DNA of 64,000 nt from the NCBI GenBank assembly GCA_039545315.1, contig BCIM01000018.1, positions 1-64,000 of the forward strand, given 5' to 3'. Shown here piece by piece: positions 35,540-46,414 of this stretch. Position numbers and translations under genes: made by a program. The stretch comes from Kondoa malvinella. Lineage: Eukaryota; Basidiomycota; Agaricostilbomycetes; Agaricostilbales; Kondoaceae. The notes under the pieces are model-generated. The model did not search any database and was not told the origin of the DNA. It worked only from the letters and a program-made list of their open reading frames with translations. Within the stretch, counting starts at the first letter, position 1; each line of letters opens with the position of its first letter.

Positions 35540-38500
35540 ATGGCGAGCATGACAGGTCTGACAGCCAGGCGACCTCAAGCGACTGCCGATGACAGCAATG
35601 ATCAATATGCGCTAGACAGTTATGCATCAGAAAAGCCAGCTACAGACTATGCACGACCGCGACCTATGGGAAAAGATAATGCTTCCCTACTTTCAGCTTC
35701 GAGCTGGTTACAGTCAGACGAAACACTTAGAAAAGGCAAATTACCTCAAGGCAGTGCTGTGTCTAGACGAGATGGCAAAGGACCGAAAGGACCGCTGGAC
35801 TTCTTGGGAGGCGGATTAAACTTGAGCTCTGGCGAATGCAAGGTGCTTGCTCTGGTTGTGCTGGTAGCTTGCTGCGTGCGGCTATATAGACTGGATAGGC
35901 CGTCTTCAGTTGTGTGAGTCTTTTGTCTTTTTGACATGTCTGGCCCGAGCTAAATCTGGTGCATGAAAGGTTCGATGAAGTACACTTTGGAGGCATGGCT
36001 ACCAAATACATCAAGCAAAAGTTCTTCATGGTATTATATACTGCTCTCCATAGATAGTATGTCTAACATCGCTGTTTAGGACGTGCATCCACCTTTGGCC
36101 AAGCTTCTCATCACCCTCGCATCACTCATAGGCGGATTCACGGGCAATTTTGACTTCAAAAAGATCGGCTCGTCAGTCACATCTCCCACATCTGTTTGAT
36201 CTGAGCTAATCTCCCGAACACAGCGAGTACGCGGAACACCACGTTCCATACGTTTTCATGCGTCTGCTCCCAGCAATCCTTGGCATCCTAGTCGTTCCTC
36301 TCTCCTACTTGACTATGCGAGGACTCGCCTGTCGACCCAACACAGCTCTCCTCTCTTCCTTGCTCATCACCTTCGAAAACGGTCTCATCACTCAATCCCG
36401 ACTCATCCTCCTCGATTCACCTTTGATCTTCTTTACCGCTCTATCAATCTTTTTCTGGGTCGGTTTCAGTAACGAAAATTTCACTCGACCGTTTACGAAG
36501 CCTTGGTGGGCTTGGTTATCCCTCACTGGTTTCGCACTGGGTTGCGTAGCGAGTGTTAAATGGGTCGGATTGTTTACCATTGCTACTATCGGCGTGGCAA
36601 CTATTATTCAACTCTGGGAACTACTAGGCGATCTCAAAGTGAGCATGAAGTCGCTCTTTAGGCATTTTGTGGCTAGGGCAATTTGCTTGATTGGTATTCC
36701 GTTGATGGTCTACATGGCTTGTTTTCGAGTGCACTTCTGGGTGTTACACAAGAGTGGGGACGGGGATGGGTTCATGAGCTCGGAATTTCAGCATAGCTTG
36801 AGAGGTCATGGGATGCCGGATACTTATGCTGGTCAGTTGCGTCTATTCATTTGGTGCTCGTCACCATGTGAACGAAAAACGCTCTCTGACAGATGTCTCG
36901 CTCGGGTCGAAGATCACTATCAGACACTACAATACTCAAGGTGGCTACCTGCACTCGCACCCTCACAACTATCCTTCTGGGTCAAAGCGTACGTGCTAAT
37001 CTCATCTTGGTCTTTCTGATGTAGCTTGAGATCGTTGTACAGAGCAACAAATCACCCTCTACCCTCATCGAGACGATAACAATGCTTGGACAGTGCTCAA
37101 CAATACCGTAGATGCAACTTTCGATCCGCTAGTCGATACACCGGTTAGACACATTACAGACGGTCAGCTCATTCGCCTCGACCATCCTATCACGAAGAAG
37201 AAGCTACATTCGCACGATATTCGTCCGTCTGTTTCTGAAGTAGATTGGCAAAACGAAGTCTCCGCTTATGGCTTTGATGGTTTCGATGGTGATGCGAATG
37301 ACTACTGGGCAGTTGAGATCCAGAAAGACTACTGCGATAGTGGTGATAGCCAAGCGAAGAAGAGGCTGAGGGCGATCAGGACAAAGTTCAGGTTGAGGCA
37401 TATGATGACTGGTTGTTACCTCTTCTCGCACAAGGTCAAGCTGCCAGATTGGGGCTTTGAGCAGCAGGAGGTCACTTGCAACAAGGTGAGATTTTTTTGC
37501 TGTTTCTCTCGTCCCGCTCAGTGACATTTCGTAGAACCCAACTATTCCGAACAGTATTTGGTATGTCGAGACCAACACGCACCCAATCCGTAGGTGAAGC
37601 CGCAAGCTGACGTGTGCATTGCTGACTATACTGTAGTCGCACATCAAGAAAAGGCTGAAAAGATAAATTATCAAAGACCTGGCTTCTTCCGCAAGTTCGC
37701 AGGTCAGTGCTGAATGTATATATGCTGGTTTACAGCTTATAGCTTCTGACCCCGGCAGAACTCAACGCTGTTATGTGGCGCACCAACGCTGGTCTGACCG
37801 AAAGGCACGCCTATGACTCTCGGCCGCAAGCCTGGCCATGGCTTCGAAGAGGCATCAAGTGAGTTTTCATCAAGTCGGATGCCTTTTACTAACTTCCTCG
37901 AAGCTTCTGGGTCAAGGATCATCGCCAGGTTTACCTCATTGGCAACCCTGTTGTGTGGTGGCTCAGCTCTCTTGCTATTGGAGCATATATCGCTGTGCGA
38001 GGTCTCCTCATCTTGCGCGCAAAACGAGGGTACCAGGACTTCAAGAATAGTGAGCACGCTGATGCTACAAAGGCTCAATGCTGACGAGCCTGACAGCGAC
38101 AATTGTCTTCTACGACCGAACATGCATGTTCTTGACTATTGGCTGGGCACTACACTACCTACCATTCTTCATCATGCAGCGTCAACTGTTCTTGCATCAC
38201 TACTTCCCTGCGCTCTACTGCGCTATTCTGCTACTCGGCACAGTGTTCGACCTGGTCACAATCACCTTCAAGCCAAAGGTCCGACTCCAAGTAGCAGCCT
38301 TCATCCTCTTTCTCGCTCTATGGTCATTCTGGCATTGGTCTCCCCTGGTTTACGCCGGCCAGTGGACCAAGAAAGAATGCCAGAACGCCAAGTGGCTCAA
38401 GACTTGGGACTTTTCATGCGCAGACTTTAACGTCAAATATAGCGACTATGCGCCCAAGGTTGCCCAAGCGATCAATTCCACGACAATGGACGCTGCGGAT

Positions 38501-38971
38501 GACACTAATACAGTGGAAGTGCCAAAAGTCGAGCCAGTAGCAGACATCTTCCAGAAGAAGATAGAGCAAGAAGCTCAGCCAAAAGCTTCAATAGCACCAA
38601 TAATACAAGAACACAAGGCAGAAGACAATCAGCCATTACGGATTGTCGATGAGGATGACGAGGTAGAAGAGATTGCGAAGGCACCAATAGCGGAAAAGAA
38701 GGATGAACAGACGACAGGGCAGCAACAAGAGCCTGCTAGAGACCCAAATTACCAACAAGAAGAGGCTGTCCCGATACCTGATCCTGTTGGCAACGATCAA
38801 ACCACCAAAGCTGAAGGTGCTGAAGCAGCGGAAGCTAAGCGTGATATTGGGGAAGAAGTTGTCAAAGTGGATGAGGAAGGGAACGAGATAGGAGACGACG
38901 GTGTTGTCACCGTTACCGTGGTCAAGGAGATTGAGGTTGAAGAGCAAGTCGAGCCCGTAGAGGCGGCTTGA
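35540..38971 (+). CDS. PMT1: Protein O-mannosyltransferase, PMT1 subfamily
   Basis: Dolichyl-phosphate-mannose-protein mannosyltransferase in the ER membrane. The ATG is at 35540, with an 85-residue cytoplasmic N terminus. VVFDEVHFGGMATKYIKQKF carries the catalytic DE; FFMDVHPPLAKLLITLASL is the PMT1-type loop (PMT4 has FGKFASYYL here). Many membrane helices follow. MIR-type repeats appear as ITIRHYNTQGGYLHSHPH, QQITLYPHRDDNNAW and GCYLFSHKVKLPDWGFEQQE. The late core TLFWYVETN-like piece is split by introns around 37.5-37.8 kb. YLPFFIMQRQLFLHHYFPAL is the family C-terminal signature. An acidic tail of about 150 residues (from VEVPKVEPVADIFQ) runs to TGA 38969 and is longer than usual. It is divergent from tricalbin, 285 bp between starts. 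Confidence 0.9.
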
Positions 38972-39307
38972 CGTAGTGCTACCATCATAGATTGCATGGA
39001 TCTTTCGACGTTGGCAAGCAGATCGGCCTAGCATATGCAAGCCTGAGCGGCTTTGTCTGTAGTGACAGCCGTCGGAAATGTTGCCTCAATTCTGCGAAGG
39101 GCCATTGCTCCTCATCCACTAAATCCTCCCTTGCTCCTCATTGTATTGCTTGACCTGCAGTCCTGCCAGACCCTCTTATCGCCTCTTCTTCGCTGCTGCA
39201 GGGTGATCAGAAACGCGTCAAATGACTCGACCATCCACGTGGATTGATTGCCTGGTTATTTGCGATTGTGTTTCCTTCTTTCGCGCTACCACTTATATGC
39301 TGCACAA
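38972..39307. other. Intergenic, no gene seen
   Basis: About 335 bp between PMT1 and the co-directional MFS gene. No coding exon, repeat or RNA gene is seen. It likely holds the PMT1 3' UTR and the MFS promoter. Confidence 0.5.
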
Positions 39308-41375
39308 ATGCCTCTGAGCACCATCGATCAGCGCAAAGCCGTTCGGAAACTAAATTGGCTTCTACTTCCAATTCTCACCATCACATATGGTATCCAATTT
39401 TATGACAAGGCTGTTCTTGGATCTGCCTCTGTCTTTGGCGTCATCGAGGATCTGGGCCTGTCTACCGTTAACAGCCAAGGCCAAGTCTCGACGTTGAGGT
39501 ATAGCACTGCAACTGCGGCTTTCTATTAGTGAGTCTGCATTTCCGTCCTTCGCATGTTCAGTCCGCTCACTGTGACTCTCTCAGTGGTTATATGGTTGCG
39601 GTCTTGTCAGTCAAGACCAGTCACAACCCTTGGGCAGCGCTCACAGACAGCCAATCAGACCGGTCTCTCTGTTGCTGCAGGTGCTGCCTCTTGGCAAGAC
39701 CTCTGCAGCTGTCGTGTGCGTAGCTGAAAACCTTGCCAGAGCTACGAGCTTAACAAGTTGGGCAGTCTGCTTTGGGGCATCGTTGTGCTATTGACAATCG
39801 CTTGCACAAACTTTGCTGGTCTGACGGTCCAGCGTGTTGCCCTTGGAGCTATCGAGTCTACTGTCTCGCCAGCGTTTGTCGCGATTTCAAACACATACTT
39901 CACAAAGCAAGAGATTGCCTCGAGAATAGGAATATGGTATTCAGCAACTGGGCTTTTCAGGTTCGTTCTTTTGCTGCTTGTCCGGATTATCCCTAATATC
40001 TCTCTACAGTATGATATCAGGCGTCATCAACTACGGCCTAGGTACAGTGCATGTCATCTTATACACCTGTCTGACGTTTCCATACAGGCAGCATTGACAG
40101 TAGTCTTTCCAGCTGGAAGATTCTTTTCCTGTTTGCAGGCCTCTTCACAATCGTAAGCATTGAGAAATCACCGGTAACACACCTGAAATCAGACAGTTCT
40201 GGTCCTTTGTAATCTTATTCTTCATTCCCGACAACATCAACTCTGCTCGATATTTCAGTGAAGATGAGAAGACATACCTGCACGACCGCCTAACTGGACA
40301 AACTCAAGGCGCTTCAGACAAACACTTGCGCCGGTCGCATCTGCTGGAGGCCTTGAAAGATCCTCTAGTCTATGTCTACATGGTTGTAGGCACACTAATG
40401 TACGCTCCAATCATCTGCAAAGATTGGTACTGATTATTATGCACGACAGATACATATGCAATGGCGGTGTGACAGCTTTTGGTGCTCGAATCATACGTAC
40501 TTTTGGGTATACCTCTTTGCAAAGCATTTTGCTTCAGATTCCAGGCGGCGCCACGACTTGTATCTGTCAGTATTCAAATTATGCTTTCTGGTACGCTCAA
40601 CACACTGATACAAATGACAGCAATATATCTGTGCTGGTGCGTTCAAGGTCAAACGCTGTAAAGCTGAGCTGACACAAGCTAGCTGGATTGATGGACGCTG
40701 GAAGAATGTCACTACCTATCTGATGGCAGCGTCCTGCGTGCCAGTAATGGTCGGATCGATCATACTTTGGAAAGGCTCATGGGAGCACCGAGGTCTCCCT
40801 CTGTTTGGCTACTATCTGATACCGATCTTTGGTGCTCCTTTTGTGATGCTGCTTACACTGGCATCTCGCAACGTTGCAGGTGAGTAGTATGCCACACCCA
40901 TTAGATTGATACTGATGCCGGCCTAGGCGGTGCAAAGAAAGCTGTGGTCAATGGAGGTCGGTGTTTCATCGCACAGCTCCTGGCTCAGCTAAGACGTGCG
41001 CAGCGCTCTTCATCGGCTATTGCGCAGGCAACATTATCGGTCCATACACTGTGCTGACGCCAGAGTAGGTCTGACCATTACTTCGAAGGAACCAGCTGAA
41101 ATGCGATCAGGGCTACTACAAAATACCACACGACGTGGATCACGCTCATAGCCGCGATGTCAGCCGTCATCGTGCTCTCTTTCGGTCTGCGAGCGTACTT
41201 TGTCTACGAGAACAAGCGAAGAAATTCGATGCAAGCTGTACAAGGCGACTCGTTGGCCAAAGAGCAAGAGACAGAGACAGACAGCAAAAGGCAGTCCGCT
41301 ATCGCAGGAGCTGATCCAGACGAAGATCTGTACCTGTCAGATGGGCAAAACCTGAATTTTAGATATAGCTACTAG
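39308..41375 (+). CDS. MFS transporter, allantoate permease/ACS-like
   Basis: Major facilitator transporter of the anion:cation symporter (Dal5/Tna1-like) group. The ATG is at 39308. The N terminus KAVRKLNWLLLPILTITYG and YDKAVLGSASVFGVIEDLG is typical. After introns come YYGYMVAVLPVSLLLQ and LPLGKTSAAV, then LWGIVVLLTIACTNFAGLT with VQRVALGAIESTVSPA, then SGVINYGLGSID. The central loop reads YFSEDEKTYLHDRL. The second half includes YICNGGVTAFGARIIRTFGY, SIDGRWKNVTTYL-like sequence, GYCAGNIIGPYTVLTPE and AAMSAVIVLSFGLRAYFVYE. The tail is charged and ends FRYSY-stop at 41375. About ten introns; all frames could be kept open. The substrate is not predictable. Confidence 0.82.
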
Positions 41376-41429
41376 AATAGAATGTTGGATCAGGGACAGA
41401 AGAATAGATCTACATGTGTCGCATTGCAT

Positions 41430-43069
41430 CTAGAAATACTTGCCCCCGTTTTTGTGCATCGACGGACTCGCTAACAGTCCATCTTGATTTGACCTTGTTC
41501 TGCCTCCCGTTCTCGAATCCTGCTGCTCGATGATTGTTCGCCGTATCAAATTTGCCGCAGCTACTGTCATTGTCAGCGAACTGAGTACAGTAACTGAAAG
41601 AAGCACTTACCGTGACCAGTTCTCCAAGCATAGCCTGTGCCCACATCAGGACATGTCAAGGAAATGACAAGCAGAAAACTCACCTGACACTACTATCACT
41701 CCACCCACAATGCCCGCCAAGCTAATGATGAATTGCTTGAAAGTCTAATGCCTATGTCAGCAATTTCCCCTGCCTTCGGAGTAGTACTCACTGTCGTTCG
41801 CTCTTCGATAGTAAGCGACATAGGCTCAATGTCGTACTTGAAGAAGATGCCTGGCACGCCTTTCCCATGCTCTGTTTCTCTCGACATGTCTGTCACTGAA
41901 TACTGATTCGTATTGAGTACTCGAGAGCCGGCGTCTATATATGTTGTTGAGACGACCTGGGGACCGAAGCCCTCTGAGCTATATTCGACGTGGCATGGGT
42001 TGCGCTTACAGAGACAAAGTACTGAAAGATGTGAAAGTCTGTTGAGCAGATTAATCATTATGATAAGCAGAAGACAGAAAGGAGGCTGACTTGAGGATGC
42101 AATTTCCACACTGTCGTCGAGGGGCTGTACGATGCGCGGAAAGTGACCGCCGAAGGAGAACTCGTGGATCACATGACTCAGGTTCATAACTATTGAATTG
42201 GTCAGGGTCTGCTTCACGAATATCAGGCAACGCACGTTTGTGCTCGGTATGCTCCCAACTCAGGTAGCCGTGACCAAGCGTAGTCTGTCCATCCAGAGCA
42301 AGTTCAGCCAAGTACTAGGCGATTGCATGCAGACGAACCAAATGCAGATTGCCAGTCACTTTCTTCACTTCCATTGCTCCGTATATCCGACACGCTGGAC
42401 CATCAGGTACCAGATGCGCAGTCTTGCCGAATTGCGCTCTCCCTCTTGCTTGCTTGACTAGCCTTGATGCAGAGATTGACTTTTCTGCTGCTGCTGCTGC
42501 GTATTCTATGCTCCTTTAATTCTAGGTTAGCGATACTTTTGTGTTGATTAGAGTTGGCTTGCTTTATCCTTTGAGCCTGCCCTATCTCAAATGTCGTCTG
42601 TGCATCGACAGAGACTCCATCAGCAAAGAGCTGAGAGCATCCTTTGAAGACGCACCCCATCTTTCGTAAACTCGTCAGACACATGCAATCTATCCCCTAC
42701 GGCATCCCTCACATCCACAGTCAGATCTAGCATTATGTGTTTAGCCCAAAACTACCCAAGCGGTATGAAGCTCACAATGACACGGCATAGCGACAGTCAT
42801 GTCGACATTGATTTGCAGCGTATGGCCAACCCCTCGATCGACGCTGAACGTATCCGTCGTGTCTCCATACATGTACTCTACCCACTGGTACCACACCAGT
42901 ATGCCTATGATGATATAGAGCAAGACTGTCGCTAGCCCTCCACGGTTCGAACGTTGCTTATAGGTCGAATTCACCTTTGGAAAGGCGTCAAAGGAGCGAA
43001 GGGCTGTCTTAGAAGTGTTATAGACGTGTTCAGTCGGCTCTCCAGCTGCTACTTACGCGGTAAATCCAT
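41430..43069 (-). CDS. ERV41: ERV41-type COPII cargo-receptor subunit
   Basis: ER-Golgi vesicle protein of the ERV41/ERGIC2 family, which with Erv46 returns ER residents. The start exon ATG at 43069 gives MDLPP, joined by an intron to LRSFDAFPKVNSTYKQRSN. Membrane helix 1 is ATVLLYIIIGILVWYQWVEY. The lumenal part contains VGHTLQINVDMTVAMPCH, VDVRDAVGDRLHVSDEF-like sequence and FGGHFPRIVQPLDDS, then TYIDAGSRVLNTNQYSVTD and GIFFKYDIEPMSLTIEERT. Helix 2 is FKQFIISLAGIVGGVIVVSG with YAWRTGH after the next intron. The tail ends MHKNGGKYF-stop at 41430. The order matches the family and about six introns are needed. Its stop is only 54 bp from the MFS stop. Confidence 0.85.
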
Positions 43070-43099
43070 TACAGACGGTGAAGAGTTGTCCATCTTGTG

Positions 43100-43994
43100 C
43101 GAGGCTGGTTGGAACGATGACACGCGATCTGGGATATTAAGAGAGCTGCGGCCTGCGCTATCGGTGTATTCGAGCTGTAGACAGCTTGCTGCCGCCTCTG
43201 AGATCGCGTACGCGGGTCAAGATACAATACAAAATTCTCTTGGATTGCAGCGGCCAACATCCTGCATTTCGCAGTGCCCTGATCAGCCAAGATGCGTGGT
43301 CATCGTCCTACCTGAAGGCCTTCTAGACTTTGTTCTGGCTTGCGGGACTGCTTTTCGTGTAATCGGGCATATCCAACCAGGCCAGCCCATCTGTCCCCAG
43401 CTATTCGCTGCCTATATTAATCGGGAACTGCCTCATAACCCTGTTGCTGTGCTATTCCTCACTGGCACGTCTCTGTCGTCAGCGAGAAGACAGAGGCTGG
43501 ACGAATGCAAGAGATGTCGTTTCACTCTCCTGCAAGCCAAGCGTCTGAACAGGTGGTTGTACAACAAAGCATCATGCTCATAGCAGCTGTCTGCATAACG
43601 GCAGCCTCTGATAGCTGGGTAAGAGCTTCAGTTCGCCTATAAAGTGAGCTGCAGCCTGATTGTCCCATTAGGGATTGTATCTGGTGTGCTCTACATCGTC
43701 TCTTCGCACATCAAACGCATCACAAAGTCACGGGTATCGAGTCTGTAAGTCTGGAATATGTTTTACATCGTAGCTGTGCTGACCAACATGCCTTAGTGCT
43801 TGGCTGATGTGCTGTTGGATCTGCTGAACGACGCAGGTGCAACGGGCGAAGATGTGCCACACTTTGAAAGATCCTGTTCACTAACGGAAGAGCGGCTTTA
43901 CTTGTCGGTGGTAGGGTGCGACGCATATATAGAGAGTAATGGAGACACGACTAGGAATTCTGCAAAATCGCAAGCTCAGGGTAGAGGACATTGA
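43100..43994 (+). CDS. Predicted multi-pass membrane protein, 5' end unresolved
   Basis: I do not recognise this protein. Exons joined by short introns give a convincing run of membrane segments: SWIAAANILHFATLFWLAG with LLFVYSLPILIGNCLITLL, then LCYSSLARLCRQREDRG, then RDVVVQQSIMLIAAVCITAA. A last exon from about 43800 reads CLADVLLDLLNDAGATGEDV and ends GRGH-stop at 43994. The first intron-exon boundaries, and therefore the start codon, are not settled; the stated start is approximate. It is divergent from ERV41 with very little room for a promoter. One intron in this model would be only 37 nt. It may be a fungus-specific integral membrane protein. Confidence 0.4.
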
Positions 43995-44078
43995 GCTGCA
44001 CGGGCGGCAGTGCTAGAATCTACGAAATCTAATTGGAGGAGCGAAAGAAATCTATACAAGCTGTCTGCGCATGTGTCA

Positions 44079-44519
44079 CTACTTCTTGCGATCCAGCTTA
44101 TTCAGCCAGGCTGCCCGCGTTTCCCCTCCGCTGGTAATTGCTGACCCTCCCAGAATCGTACCAGGCTGCAACTCCGGCGAGAGCAAGACTTGTTTCAATT
44201 CGGCAAAAGCTTCTTGGACCAGCTTGTGCTTATCGTCGTAGTCCGGTGCCGGTCCGAGGGAGTCGGTCACATCGTGTCTCTTCCGCGGCAGGTAGTCTTG
44301 GAGTTCGACGACAAAAGCTTTGTTCAATGCGCGCAGAAGCGTCTGCTGAGGACCGGTAAAGCTGACCTTCTGTCCATGCTGTTTCCCCTCCATGCCAACG
44401 CGCAACTTCTTCAGGCTACCGGTGTAATGTGCAAATCGGTCAAAGAAGTGCGTTTCGGCGTATTCAACGACGTCAAGGAGTTTCGATAATTGGTCGTGGT
44501 TGGGCGTGAAGGATTGCAT
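44079..44519 (-). CDS. Downstream ORF of an in-frame TAA-ATG pair, unknown function
   Basis: A 146-codon uninterrupted ORF, starting MQSFTPNHDQLSKLLDVVEY and ending WLNKLDRKK-stop at 44079. It starts at the base after the TAA of the upstream ORF and in the same reading frame, so the two could be one protein with an internal stop, two proteins from one mRNA, or an ORF split by mutation. It has the look of real coding sequence: AETHFFDRFAHYTGSLKKLR, TLLRALNKAFVVELQDYLPR and LVQEAFAELKQVLLSPE are helical with no low-complexity filler. No family recognised. Confidence 0.6.
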   Translation of the reverse strand: MQSFTPNHDQLSKLLDVVEYAETHFFDRFAHYTGSLKKLRVGMEGKQHGQKVSFTGPQQTLLRALNKAFVVELQDYLPRKRHDVTDSLGPAPDYDDKHKLVQEAFAELKQVLLSPELQPGTILGGSAITSGGETRAAWLNKLDRKK

Positions 44520-45483
44520 TTACTTCATATCCAGCAGAGGTTTCAGTGTGTTCAGAAAGGTTTGCAGGTCTTCGCATGTCCTCTCGTCCATTAGGCCGAA
44601 ATGCGGTCGGTACAATGGATGCATAGCTGCCTGCGCATGCTGATGTTCCTTATAATATGCCGCATGTAGGGCTTGCTGCTGAGTCGAGACGTGGTTCAAA
44701 GTAGAGACATAGTCTGCAAGTATAACGGATTGAGCTGTTTGAAACCGGTACGATCAAGCAGAACTTACAGCCATCTGTTGGTTTAGGCACAGCACGCAAT
44801 TTGTACCTCAGCTGACCTGCACGAAGGCTATCGCCAAGTTCACCGCACGCATGGTTCCATGCATATATCAGATCCTTCCGTTTGACCGTTTGGATAGGAT
44901 CGAGATGGAATAGGTCTTCACTCAGCCAAGCGTTCAGAAGGTGACGATAGAAGCTGGCTTCGTCGAATTTTGCGTCCGAAGGCATTTTCGCGATTTGGCC
45001 CTGCGCGATTTCCGGGCTTTTGCGCATCTTGAGACGTTTGCCCAGGTCGATTACAAAAGAGATGATGAATTGGTGCAGTAGACCACACGTTAGCAGCCCC
45101 TCTCGTACTTGGAAGAGAACCTCTTCGAGAGTATCAAAATCATGCTTGTTCAGGAGCGCTGGTTTCTGTAGTCTTTCGAGCACTCTTGTAGCAGCCTGAT
45201 GCTGCGCATGCGCTTTGATGCGAGCATCCTGAGGGACTTGAGTCACACCTGCTAGATGATGCTTGAACAGAGAAGGGATCTTTGTGTTGGGGGAGTTGGC
45301 GATAATGGAAGTTTTACCAGCTGGATGAACTTTCGGAATCGGTTGGTTTGCGCTCCTGAATGCTTGAATATCGACCAAAGGGGAATCATATGAATCTCTC
45401 TCTAACGATGGGTTGAGTCAAGTTCAAATCGTCAATCGTCGGGACGAACCTTCGCCGTTTCCAAAGCTGTAGACGGAAGCCAT
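44520..45483 (-). CDS. Upstream ORF of an in-frame TAA-ATG pair, unknown function
   Basis: I do not recognise the family. ATG 45483, in the context ATAAATGG, gives MASVYSFGNGE; an intron joins it to ERDSYDSPLVDIQAFRSA. The body includes SLFKHHLAGVTQVPQDARIK, HDFDTLEEVLFQVREGLLT, LLHQFIISFVIDLGKRLKM and SFYRHLLNAWLSEDLFHLDP. A second intron leads to YYVSTLNHVSTQQQALHAA and ends LNTLKPLLDMK, with TAA at 44520-44522. The downstream ORF begins with the next codon. An earlier in-frame TTG is not needed once the first exon is found. No membrane helix or signal is clear. Confidence 0.65.
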
Positions 45484-45823
45484 TTATGATGATATCCTTA
45501 TGGGATGGAGGAAGAAGCGATTGCACTGAGTAAAAGAAGCTGAAGAGGAGCAGGGAGATGTCGTGGTCAAGAAGAGAAGAGAGAGACCTGTCGAATTCGA
45601 AGGTCATTCGCATGATAGAACAAAGGATCAGCAGAGCCGAGTCTATTTGTCCCGATAGCCAAGATGAGCAGCCAGACACAGACTGACACCATTGCCGCGA
45701 ATGTCCTGTCGTGTAAGCTACCCATTGAGTCAGAATGAGATGGCAAGTATTCATGCCAGATTCGAAGCTAACTTCGCACAGACCACCAGAGGCTCCCAGA
45801 GCACTCCTACCGCTGTAGTATCT

Positions 45824-45847
45824 GTAGTAGTAGTAGTAGTAGTAGTA
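45824..45847. repeat. GTA trinucleotide microsatellite (8 copies)
   Basis: Eight uninterrupted GTA units on the plus strand in a non-coding divergent promoter region. It is the only simple repeat of this length that I noticed. Confidence 0.9.
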
Positions 45848-46330
45848 AGAATGCCCCGGATAGGCTGTGTGAGCGACCAAGAAGAGAGGAAGAGATTGAG
45901 TAGTTCAAGAGGGAAAGCAAGACGGCGGAAAACTTGAATTTCGAAATGGAATGCAGGTTTAGAGACCTATTGGTCCGATACAGCAGCCAGAATGCTACGC
46001 CCGACAAAGCGAGAGGTCGAGTTCGCCTTTGCTTTGAACAACGGAGCGGACAGCAGAGATGAACAACACAAAGCGACGGCGCAGGAATCAAGAGAGGCAA
46101 GAAATTGCAAAGCACAAAGCTGAAGTGCAATAGAGAAGAAATGGAACGGCAAGCGTCGCTGCACAGCAAAGAGTGAACTCGCCCAACAGCGAAACGCAGC
46201 CTGGGATCGCCCTCGAAGGCTCATGTCTTGCGCTTGTCTTGCTGGCAGGCTCCGTGACGTACCTGCAAGAACACCCGGACCCTTGTTTTGATTTGCAAGC
46301 AAAGCCGTTTCATGAAGAGCGCCTCAACGA

Positions 46331-46337
46331 TATAAAA
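46331..46337 (+). promoter_or_regulatory. Possible TATA box
   Basis: TATAAAA about 78 bp upstream of the ATG at 46415 of the zinc-finger gene. Spacing fits a fungal TATA element, with no other support. Confidence 0.35.
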
Positions 46338-46414
46338 TGCTGTTCTGGCTTTCCTTGTCTCTTTTCCTCTGCTCTTCACATCGCGCACATTTACGCGTAT
46401 AAGTGCCCCAAAAC

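Larger units (their letters stand above)
45484..46414. other. Divergent intergenic region, no gene supported
   Basis: About 930 bp between the unknown minus-strand gene and the zinc-finger gene. It carries a GTA microsatellite. ORFs here, including a minus-strand one with eight Tyr codons made by the repeat, have no motifs and look spurious. The region is purine/pyrimidine-skewed in places, as in fungal promoters. Confidence 0.5.

Noticed and set aside
45386..45880. Minus-strand ORF with eight consecutive Tyr codons
   Set aside because: The Tyr run is the GTA microsatellite read backwards, and the ORF overlaps the first exon of the TAA-ATG pair.
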